A stretch of 64,000 nt of DNA from NCBI RefSeq assembly GCF_000373925.1, contig NZ_KB892743.1, forward strand, positions 1 through 64,000, in the 5' to 3' direction. The translations under genes were made by a program, and so were the position numbers. Source of the DNA: Actinopolymorpha alba DSM 45243 (GTDB lineage Bacteria; Actinomycetota; Actinomycetes; Propionibacteriales; Actinopolymorphaceae). Positions 33,724-41,142 of the stretch are shown here, one piece after another (the first letter of the stretch is position 1; every line of letters starts with the position of its first letter). A model generated the notes under the pieces. That model saw nothing but the letters and a program-made list of their open reading frames with translations. It searched no databases and was not told the origin of the DNA.

Positions 33724-34845
33724 TCAATGATTGGCACTCGGAAGTTTCGTCGAGACCGCACGACCGATCCGATCCATTCGCCTCTCGTCAAGGCGCAACC
33801 GCTGCGAGCGAGCCCAGTCGCTCAGCCGCTCACCCCTTGCCAGCACCGCTTTGGAGGAACCTCCCTCTCCGGTGCCCCCGTGAATGAGGGCGAGTTCGAT
33901 CAGGCCGCCAGCTAGCTCGGTCTCATCCCAGAAGACAACGAGTCCGTTCACATCTTCCGGGTCGACGCCGAGGAGGTTAGTAATATCGCGGACCGCCTCC
34001 GCGATCGGACGTAGGCGGACGGCGAGCATTTTCACGTCGCCATCGAGTGCGTAGGCTTCGTCGTGCGTGCTTCCAGCCTGACCAAGAGAGACCAGCTCAA
34101 CCCTCCCCTCCCAGTGTCTGGTCGCCACCACAAACACACCCGCAGGCCCCACCACGAGGTCCTCGATCTGTCGACCGTCCGGGAGCACGCGGGGGCCAAA
34201 CTGCTGCCAGCCTGCGCCGAGGTCGGCCAGGGCCTCCTGAGTTCGGTGCACGCCCCGGATGTGGGCCGCGCCGTCCGAGGTTGACGTCGACGTCTTGTCC
34301 GGGGAACGTCCGCTGCGTCGATCGCGGTGAGCACACCACGCGACGACCCCCATCGCAAGGCACAGTCCCATGATCGGCACCACCGCAGGCGCGAGATACG
34401 CCACCACACTCGCGCCGACAAGCACAGCATGCGCAAAAAGAACCGTTACCGCCGCGTTCCTGCGGCTGTTCTTGATCCCAAGCCAGCTTGCAACGACGAC
34501 AACACTGCCGAACAGCCAGAACGCCAAACCAAGCTGGACAGGAGAGACCGACTCGATACGGTTGCCAACCCAACGGGTCGTCGCAGACGTGAGAACGAAC
34601 ATCACCGCAAGAGACGCCGCCGCAGCAGCAGCGGCCGGGCTACGCCGCCACCACAAGGCAAACCCGAGCAATACCAGGGCACCAACCACAATGACCGTCG
34701 CGGCGTCATCCCGTAAGGCGAGTACGAGCAACGCGAGGGCAACGATCCCGGCGGCTCCTACTCCCAGGAGCCTCCAGCGTCCACGTCTGCGGTTGTCTCC
34801 CGGACCAGACGAAATCCCACGCTCACGAATCGTCAACATCATCAT
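33724..34845 (-). CDS. Membrane protein with NERD-like domain
   Basis: This 373-aa protein starts at ATG 34845, overlapping the upstream stop by one base. About six membrane helices occupy residues 25-165. A cytosolic domain follows at about 200-370. RTQEALADLGAGWQQFGPRV, LPDGRQIEDLVVGPAGVFVV and ATRHWEGRVELVSLG match the start of NERD (nuclease-related) domains, where D..VVGP..GVF..E/K forms the catalytic-type core. The later GLVVFWDETELAGG strand fits a restriction-endonuclease-like fold. It might be a membrane-associated nuclease or a structural domain. Last gene of the minus-strand arm, 16 bp from the Hsp70 end. Confidence 0.78.
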   Translation of the reverse strand: MMMLTIRERGISSGPGDNRRRGRWRLLGVGAAGIVALALLVLALRDDAATVIVVGALVLLGFALWWRRSPAAAAAAASLAVMFVLTSATTRWVGNRIESVSPVQLGLAFWLFGSVVVVASWLGIKNSRRNAAVTVLFAHAVLVGASVVAYLAPAVVPIMGLCLAMGVVAWCAHRDRRSGRSPDKTSTSTSDGAAHIRGVHRTQEALADLGAGWQQFGPRVLPDGRQIEDLVVGPAGVFVVATRHWEGRVELVSLGQAGSTHDEAYALDGDVKMLAVRLRPIAEAVRDITNLLGVDPEDVNGLVVFWDETELAGGLIELALIHGGTGEGGSSKAVLARGERLSDWARSQRLRLDERRMDRIGRAVSTKLPSANH

Positions 34846-37139
34846 CAGGGAGGCGGAGGACCAGCATCATCGTCCTCACCAGTGGGCTTTCGCTCGGTTA
34901 GGACCCTCTGGCGTTCTCGGATGCGCCTCATCTCGGCGTCGCGGCCGATGCGCTCGCGGGCGGCGTAGGCGGCGAACTGTGCGTCATGACCGATGCGGGT
35001 ACGGCTGACGGCGCCCGTCTTGCTGCCTCGTACCATTCCGCTCACCGTCCCGGCAACCATGCCGGCGCCCGTTCGGCCCGCCTGCCTGGCCTCCCGGTAA
35101 CCCGCCGTCATCCCGGCGCCAGCCCCAGCCGCCAGGCCAGTCGCGATCCTCCCGGTCGACCGCATGCCGCTGGTAAGGCCCGAGTCTGACACCGCCACGC
35201 CCGAGTGGGATGTCTCCTGGACGATCTGCGGCGCGATTGCACCGCTCCGCAGGGCGGTCAGGAGTTTCCAGATCGCGGCCGCGGCGACCAACATCAGGAA
35301 GATCTTGATGACCGTGCCGCCTTCTGCGACCTGCAGAACGTTCAGAACGGCGAGCAGAAGCGCCAGCACCAGGCCGAACACGCAACGCAGGAAGACCGCC
35401 TGCACCATGATGCCCGCCACCATCCGGACGATTCGCCGGGCGGGTGGGAAGGCCGCGATCGCTCCCACGACCGGAATGAAGATCCAGGCCATCAGGAAGA
35501 CCGCGTGCCAGAAAATGGTGAGGAGCGCGAGAATCCCCACGAAGACGAACGCAATAAGGTTCACGAAGAGCGCGGCGATCGCGGTCGCCATCCGGCCCGT
35601 CGGCTGCGTACCCCGCCAGAACTCGTAGTTAGGTGAGTAGTTCTGCGCGACCTTGTACTGCACGCCTTTCCACAGGAAGTAGTGCTGCCCAGTGTCGATC
35701 GCTTTGCCGTCCGCCTCGTCGAGCGTTTCGTTCCGGGACAGCGCCTGCGCGATCACCTGCTGCACCGCGAGGTTGATCTTCGCTTCTGACTGGCCCGGTG
35801 CGGCTGGGCGGTTGACGCAGCGGTACTCGATGCTCTCGGGACCCTGTGGTCGTTGGTACTCGGGCGGCTGGCCGTTCGGGCAGTAGTCCTTGCCGCCGAA
35901 CTTCAGGTCGTCCACCTTGAGCTGCCGGTCCGTACCAAACTGCCCGTTGACCCACGGCTGGAACAGCAGGATCTCGTAGAGCGTGCAGGACGAGATTCGC
36001 TTGCCGAGGTTGTAGGTCAGGGCCCGCTGCGGGTCGTCGGGCGCGGGCTTGAGGTTCGGCGTTCCCACCTGCTGTGGCGTCGGCACCGTCGGCAGATAGC
36101 ACGGGCTCGACGCATCGCGGTTGCGGTTGATGATCGCCAGATCCATCACCGCGGAATTGAACTCCGAGGTGTACTTGTCGACCGCACTCGTGACTTTGAC
36201 GTAGTTGTTTCCGGCGAGGATCGCGGCGATCGCCACCACAATCAGGGCTGAGCTGATAACGCCGGCATAGGTCTCGCGGGCGTCGGCGCGTCGATGGATC
36301 CTGGTCAACACCCAGACCCCGGTCACCGCGACCGCCACTGCGACGGCTGGCACCCCCACCATGGTGTTCAGGTTGCTCAGCAGACTCTGCTGTGCATCGT
36401 AGAACGCCGAAAAGGGCGCCTCGTTGCTGGCGAGCTGCTTCACCCCGATGGTGAGGCCGCCGAAGAAGCCACCCACCGAGAAGATCATCTGCGCGATGTT
36501 GGTCGCAGACGCGTCCATGATCGAACATTGCTTCTCGAAGTTCTCTTCGGGCTTGTCGGCGTTGAACTTCGTGGGGTCGTTCTTGACATCCTCCTTCAGA
36601 TTCTTCGGCGTGTACGACCACAGGAGTCCACGCGGCCCGGCGACCTCGAGCAGGGTGTGATCCGAAGGGTTCGTCTGACGACCGCGTTTCGCCTTGTCCG
36701 GATCGGCGTCCGGCTCCACGTCCTCCTTGGCGATGATGGGAATCCAGGCGGTCATGCCCGCGCCGCCGTGCTCCGGACCGGCGTTCGAGATTTCGCCGCT
36801 ACCGAAGGGACAGTCCCATGGCGCCGCCTGCGCGGGTGAGACGGCCAGCGAGACGCCGAGCAGGGTGCCCGCGAGTACACCGACCGCGGCCAGCGCACGG
36901 CCGAGTCGGCGGATGCGCGGCCGCCACACCCGATGGAGGGAGTGCCGCCGGCGCGGAGGAGCCGCCGCGGTCGCGGGTACGGCAAGGAGGAATTCGACCT
37001 CGCGGTCTTGTCCCAGCCGCCTGCGCGGTCGGTGTGTGGCTCCGGCCCCGCGCGGGCTTCGCCCGCCTGGGCCCACCCCCACCATGTGGATCCGGCCCCC
37101 ACGGGCTTCGCCCGCAGGGCCCACCCCCACCTCGCTCAC
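34845..37139 (-). CDS. VirB6/TrbL-like conjugation-type membrane protein
   Basis: Up to 764 aa. The first 60-odd residues (GVGPAGEARGGRIHMVG and so on) derive from repeat elements at 37038-37128, so the true start is uncertain; ATG 37085 or a GTG near 36919, just before a signal-peptide-like stretch ending SPAQA, are alternatives. An outer domain includes PWDCPFGSGEISNAGPEHGG. About eight hydrophobic segments follow, clustered as in VirB6/TrbL polytopic proteins (VGVPAVAVAVAVTGVWVLT; LLTIFWHAVFLMAWIFIP). The C-terminus is charged with Gly/Arg repeats. It would form the inner-membrane channel with VirB4. It overlaps the VirB4-like gene by 4 bp. Confidence 0.78.
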   Translation of the reverse strand: MSEVGVGPAGEARGGRIHMVGVGPGGRSPRGAGATHRPRRRLGQDREVEFLLAVPATAAAPPRRRHSLHRVWRPRIRRLGRALAAVGVLAGTLLGVSLAVSPAQAAPWDCPFGSGEISNAGPEHGGAGMTAWIPIIAKEDVEPDADPDKAKRGRQTNPSDHTLLEVAGPRGLLWSYTPKNLKEDVKNDPTKFNADKPEENFEKQCSIMDASATNIAQMIFSVGGFFGGLTIGVKQLASNEAPFSAFYDAQQSLLSNLNTMVGVPAVAVAVAVTGVWVLTRIHRRADARETYAGVISSALIVVAIAAILAGNNYVKVTSAVDKYTSEFNSAVMDLAIINRNRDASSPCYLPTVPTPQQVGTPNLKPAPDDPQRALTYNLGKRISSCTLYEILLFQPWVNGQFGTDRQLKVDDLKFGGKDYCPNGQPPEYQRPQGPESIEYRCVNRPAAPGQSEAKINLAVQQVIAQALSRNETLDEADGKAIDTGQHYFLWKGVQYKVAQNYSPNYEFWRGTQPTGRMATAIAALFVNLIAFVFVGILALLTIFWHAVFLMAWIFIPVVGAIAAFPPARRIVRMVAGIMVQAVFLRCVFGLVLALLLAVLNVLQVAEGGTVIKIFLMLVAAAAIWKLLTALRSGAIAPQIVQETSHSGVAVSDSGLTSGMRSTGRIATGLAAGAGAGMTAGYREARQAGRTGAGMVAGTVSGMVRGSKTGAVSRTRIGHDAQFAAYAARERIGRDAEMRRIRERQRVLTERKPTGEDDDAGPPPP
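37038..37128. repeat. REP-like hairpin elements, tandem copies a and b
   Basis: Copy b (37082-37128) is 47 bp, beginning CCATGTGGATCCGG and containing the hairpin CGGGCTTCGCCCG; it is identical to 40137-40183. Copy a (37038-37080) is a diverged neighbour with the same hairpin core and the shared end GGGCCCACCCCC. Both lie at the junction of the VirB4-like and VirB6-like genes and extend the open reading frame. Confidence 0.85.
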
Positions 37140-40123
37140 ACGGAGATCCCTTCGTCGGCTCGCACATCGTCTTGGGCAAAGTCGTCGTCCGTCGCCGGCG
37201 AGGTCGGGGTCGGTGTCGTGGTCGCCGATACGCCATCCACCAGTGTCGACGCCTCTTCGACAATCCGCCAGTCATCGACGTCGGCAGATGGGTCGATCGC
37301 CTTGAACCGCGCCTCCAGATGGGGGTTGCTCTGGATCGCCGCCGCGAACTCGAAGAACGCCCGGTCCACCTCCACGCTCGCGAGCTCGGAATCGACGTCC
37401 CGCATCACGCACTCGCCGTCCCGCAGCGACTTCAGCGTCTCGATCATCGGCCGGTCATCGGTCAGGCGGTTCAGGAGCGGCAACGTCTGTGCGGTATCCG
37501 CGTCAGAGTGGTGCCGGAACGCGAACACCGTGTGGATCTGGTTGGTCCCCGCCGCCTTCGCGTCCACGTCTTCGGACTCGATGCGGGCCAGGTCACCGGC
37601 CTGCTGGGTGATGAGGACGACCCCGATGTTGAACGCCCGACCCTGCTTGAGGACGAAGCTGATGAGGTCGCGGCCTTCGCCGGTGCTGGCGACGCTGTAC
37701 GCCTCGTCGACGAACAGCATTTGCGGACGCCAACCCTTCGCCGTATCGCGTTCGGTCGTCTCTTCCAGCATCTGGAAGCCGAGCCGGGTCACCAGGTAGA
37801 TGATGCCGCGGGCGATGTTGGCCGAGGAGCTGTTGCCGTGCGCCCGGGGAAGCCCGCGCAGCGTGATGATGGTGCGGCGCTTGCCGCTGTCATCTACCGC
37901 GACCGTCGACTCGCGGGCGAACGCCACCCGGGCATAGGGGTTCTTCCGCAGGTCCTCGAGCACCGCCGCCGCGAACCGCAGGTCGCGTACCTCCGTATCG
38001 GCGACCCCGGCGTCCCGCACGCGTTCGAACTCGTCGACCACCATCTGCAGGACGTTCCACGTCGTTGGCCGCGGCACGTTTCGCTCGACGTCCTCACGGG
38101 TCGCCTCCGGGTGTGCCGAACGGAACGCCGCCACCTCCCGGTCGTACTCGTTCACCATCACCGAGAACGCCTCGACGACATACCCACTGATCCGGCTCCA
38201 CGCCACCTCGCCGAGGAAGATCTCCAGCATCGCCTGCGCGTGCATCCGGCCCTCGGTCACGGTCGCCGACGTGAGCAGCGGATCGAGGTTGCCGGCCCGA
38301 CCGCGGAGCGGGTCGATGATCTCGGTGTCCCGCCAGTACGCCTCGTTGATCGGCTGGAACGGACACCCAGCTTCCCCCAGGCAGCCGTCGGCCGCGTGTC
38401 GCATGAACTCCGAATCGAGCACCTGCGACCCGAACGCCAGGTAGTAGGCCATCCGGGCGGCATCGATCTTCGGGTCGATGAAGACGCAGCGTACGCCGGC
38501 CTCGGATTCGTAGTGGAACATCTTGAGCGCGAGAGTGGTCTTGCCGCCGCCAGACGCACCGACGATGACGACGCCCGCGCCGTTCTCCCGAGCGATCGCG
38601 GAGTGCGCGGAATAGTGGACGGGGTAGTGACCGTCGCGGGTACGCCCGACAAGGATGCCCTGCCAGCCCTTGGCGATACCGTCCCGGCCCACGACGGCGC
38701 GGTCACCGACCTGGGTCGCCGTCGTCAGCAGTGCGACTCCGAGTTGGTCCAGCTCCTGCAACCGACGGAACGGCGCGATCCGGCCGATCGGCGACTTGTC
38801 ACCGTCACCAGGAAGCACGTTGTAGAGAAGGCGGTACTGCAACCGCTTCGGGCGGAGGATGGTGGCGTCGAGCGCCTTGGCGAAGAGGCGTTCGATCCGC
38901 TTGCGGCGGTTCTCCAACTCCTCGGGCGTCGGCGCCGAAAGGCCGAGGAGCAGCTGCGACTCCATGCCGGGGAACGGCCGGCTGTCCTGCTCGTCGACCA
39001 GGTGGTTGGCGCGCTCGACCTGCTCAACCAGCAGGGAGTCGATGCGGGCGCTGGCCCGATCCATGTCGCGCGCCTCGTCCTCGAGGTTGTCGCGGATCTT
39101 CTTACCGCGGTCGCGGAGCTCCTCCGGTGGCAGCAGGATCCCCCGCCACGACACGACCACCGGGAAGTCGAGACGCTTGAGGATCCGACCCCAGGCGCGG
39201 GACTTCGCGAACCTGATCGCGTCTGGCCAGCCGGTCGCCACGAGCGTGGTGAGGTAGGTCTTCTGGTCCTCGCCGGTGTCGTCGTCGATGACGTTCACCT
39301 CGAGGCGGCTCTTGTGGTTGGGCGCCCGGAAGTCCGCCGCGAGCTCGAACTCGTGCGCGCCCCACGGTCGGCGGTCGATCGCCTGCTCGTCAGGGATCGG
39401 CAGGTGCCCGAAGAGGCAGGTGCGGATGATGCGTACCAGATCCCGCCGCAGCATGGGCTGGACGCCGATTCCGGAGTCGACCGCGACGGCGTACACCTCG
39501 TCGGCCCGCTCGTGCCACTCGGCGATGACCGCAGGATCGAAGTACTCGTCGTGAACGCCGGTCGCCTGGTCAGCGATCGCCGCGACCGCCGCCGAGCCGC
39601 CGCCACGGCTGTCACCGAGCTGACCGATACGCATCAGGAAGACGACGTCGTACTGCGCGCCGAGGCGATCCTGGGTGATCGCCCGGCCGGATTCGCGCCT
39701 GATCAGCTTGCGGTAGTTGTCGGTGGGTTTCCACGCGCGTTCGAGCAGGTCGAGGGTCCAGCCACGCAGGTCGGGACGGCGCGGTACGAGCATCACCTGG
39801 AACTGCGGCCGATGGAACTCCCGCGCCACCTGGTGCAGCAGGTTGGGTAGCTTCAGCGCCTCGGGAACGAGGTCGTCGCTGGTGATGTGCTCGTCGGTCG
39901 TCGTCGTGATGAAGAAGCCGGTCCAGACAGACCTGCCCCACACGAAGATGATGTCGTCGCCGTAGCGGTACGGCAGGCGTTCGCGTTCGGCCCGGGGCTC
40001 GCGGGCTGGTTTGTTCTGGGTGGGCTTGTCGTCCCCGCCGCCGGCGTTGAAGACGAAGATCGCGATCGCGCCGATACCGACGACGCCCAAGGCGATGAGC
40101 GGCAGGAGATACAGCGGGTTCAT
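37136..40123 (-). CDS. VirB4-like conjugation/secretion ATPase
   Basis: This 995-aa protein starts at ATG 40123 with GGAGGAG upstream. An N-terminal membrane helix (YLLPLIALGVVGIGAIAIFVF) precedes a charged linker and the N-domain (RLPYRYGDDIIFVWGRSVWT onward, to about residue 480). The motor domain has Walker A VIVGASGGGKTTLAL near residue 518 and Walker B QMLFVDEAYS near residue 800, followed by VVLITQQAGDLA and TVFAFRHHSDADTAQ, typical of VirB4/TraC ATPases. It powers assembly or transport of T4SS-type machines. The membrane anchor is a feature of Gram-positive or actinobacterial forms. It overlaps both neighbours by 4 bp. Confidence 0.9.
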   Translation of the reverse strand: MNPLYLLPLIALGVVGIGAIAIFVFNAGGGDDKPTQNKPAREPRAERERLPYRYGDDIIFVWGRSVWTGFFITTTTDEHITSDDLVPEALKLPNLLHQVAREFHRPQFQVMLVPRRPDLRGWTLDLLERAWKPTDNYRKLIRRESGRAITQDRLGAQYDVVFLMRIGQLGDSRGGGSAAVAAIADQATGVHDEYFDPAVIAEWHERADEVYAVAVDSGIGVQPMLRRDLVRIIRTCLFGHLPIPDEQAIDRRPWGAHEFELAADFRAPNHKSRLEVNVIDDDTGEDQKTYLTTLVATGWPDAIRFAKSRAWGRILKRLDFPVVVSWRGILLPPEELRDRGKKIRDNLEDEARDMDRASARIDSLLVEQVERANHLVDEQDSRPFPGMESQLLLGLSAPTPEELENRRKRIERLFAKALDATILRPKRLQYRLLYNVLPGDGDKSPIGRIAPFRRLQELDQLGVALLTTATQVGDRAVVGRDGIAKGWQGILVGRTRDGHYPVHYSAHSAIARENGAGVVIVGASGGGKTTLALKMFHYESEAGVRCVFIDPKIDAARMAYYLAFGSQVLDSEFMRHAADGCLGEAGCPFQPINEAYWRDTEIIDPLRGRAGNLDPLLTSATVTEGRMHAQAMLEIFLGEVAWSRISGYVVEAFSVMVNEYDREVAAFRSAHPEATREDVERNVPRPTTWNVLQMVVDEFERVRDAGVADTEVRDLRFAAAVLEDLRKNPYARVAFARESTVAVDDSGKRRTIITLRGLPRAHGNSSSANIARGIIYLVTRLGFQMLEETTERDTAKGWRPQMLFVDEAYSVASTGEGRDLISFVLKQGRAFNIGVVLITQQAGDLARIESEDVDAKAAGTNQIHTVFAFRHHSDADTAQTLPLLNRLTDDRPMIETLKSLRDGECVMRDVDSELASVEVDRAFFEFAAAIQSNPHLEARFKAIDPSADVDDWRIVEEASTLVDGVSATTTPTPTSPATDDDFAQDDVRADEGISV

Positions 40124-40716
40124 GCGACCGACTCCTCCATGTGGATCCGGCCCCCACGGGCTTCGCCCGCAGGGCCCACCCCCGCCTCACACTCGGGTAC
40201 GTCCCCGGCGTACGGAGGTGCGGTGTCACCGGACTGGCGGCGGATCAGCCGGTCCGCGCGTCCGGCCCGCGCCTCGGCCAACGCGCGGTGCCAGCGGGGG
40301 TGCACCGGATGCCAGAGGATGACCCGCCAGTGCACCATCTCTGGTTCCACGTCCGCCGCGAGGCCGTGGATTCGCCGAGGCTGCAGGAAGAGGTAGTCGG
40401 CGGCCACCAGGAGGTTCTGCTCCGTCGTCAGTCCGTTGCGCCAGCGTCGCGGCCACAACGAGTAGATGGCGATGGCGATGGTCAGACAGCCGAGGATCGT
40501 CCAGAGGTTGAGCGCGATCGCGGGCAGCACGGGCGCTGCCGCCATGACGCCGCCGAGCAGGCCGAGGAACACCACACCCGCGATGACCAGGGCCCGCAGG
40601 TCGATCCCGCCGATGATCGTCAGCGGGACGCCCTCGGCGAGGTTCCACAGCTTCTTACGCCGCCGCTCGAGGTCGGTGTGATCGAAGGCGACGTACCGCC
40701 CCGAAGGCTCGGCCAT
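40120..40716 (-). CDS. PrgI/TcpE-like small membrane protein of the T4SS-like operon
   Basis: This 198-aa protein starts at ATG 40716 behind GGGGAGG. After a short cytosolic opening (FDHTDLERRRKKLWNLAEGV) come two adjacent membrane helices (LRALVIAGVVFLGLLGGVMAA and ALNLWTILGCLTIAIAIYSLW). The cytosolic tail includes NLLVAADYLFLQPRRIHG. Size and position before a VirB4-like gene fit PrgI/TcpE proteins. The last 21 residues (GVGPAGEARGGRIHM then EESVA) are encoded by an inserted REP-like element, so the native C-terminus probably ended earlier. Confidence 0.75.
   Translation of the reverse strand: MAEPSGRYVAFDHTDLERRRKKLWNLAEGVPLTIIGGIDLRALVIAGVVFLGLLGGVMAAAPVLPAIALNLWTILGCLTIAIAIYSLWPRRWRNGLTTEQNLLVAADYLFLQPRRIHGLAADVEPEMVHWRVILWHPVHPRWHRALAEARAGRADRLIRRQSGDTAPPYAGDVPECEAGVGPAGEARGGRIHMEESVA
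40137..40183. repeat. REP-like hairpin element, copy c, inside a coding end
   Basis: 47 bp, identical to 37082-37128, with hairpin CGGGCTTCGCCCG. It lies in frame within the 3' end of the PrgI-like gene, immediately before the ribosome binding site and start of the VirB4-like gene. Confidence 0.85.
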
Positions 40717-40778
40717 TCGTTACCTCCCCATTTACGAGTTGGCCCTCGCGGACAACCGTGCGGCGAACTGCGTACGCG

Positions 40779-41054
40779 TCACTGGCCGCCGACCTGCTTG
40801 CCGATCGCACTGAGCAGCGCGGCGATACCCGATGCACCTCCGATGAGCAGCGCGGCGAACGCGACGACACCCATGTTCTGGATGGCCTCGCGGAAGTTGT
40901 CGCCGCGACGGATCGCGAACATGACCTTGAATCCGATGATGATGATCGCCACGGTGAGCGCGCCGACCGCGACTCCGGCCAGCAAGCTCTGGATCCGGCC
41001 GAAAAACGCGTCGAGTTGCGACCCACCGGACGCCACGATCACGAGGTCGCCCAT
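40779..41054 (-). CDS. VirB2/TrbC-like small membrane protein
   Basis: This 91-aa protein starts at ATG 41054 behind GGGAG. It has two hydrophobic helices (LLAGVAVGALTVAIIIIGFKV and MGVVAFAALLIGGASGIAALL) separated by a short polar loop (FAIRRGDNFREAI). There is no cleavable signal. This is the size and topology of VirB2/TrbC pilin-like or Gram-positive counterpart proteins, and the operon context supports it. It could be a channel subunit. Confidence 0.75.
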   Translation of the reverse strand: MGDLVIVASGGSQLDAFFGRIQSLLAGVAVGALTVAIIIIGFKVMFAIRRGDNFREAIQNMGVVAFAALLIGGASGIAALLSAIGKQVGGQ

Positions 41055-41142
41055 CTCCCACTACCTTCCTCAGTTATTTCTCAATCACGGGGCGCGAGCA
41101 CTGTAATGAACACTGCGGGGCTCTTGTCGTAGAAATCCGGTG

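Noticed and set aside
36818-39850. 1010-codon plus-strand open frame opposite the VirB6- and VirB4-like genes
   Set aside because: It spans two overlapping opposite-strand genes with clear Walker motifs and membrane helices; it has no recognisable domain itself.
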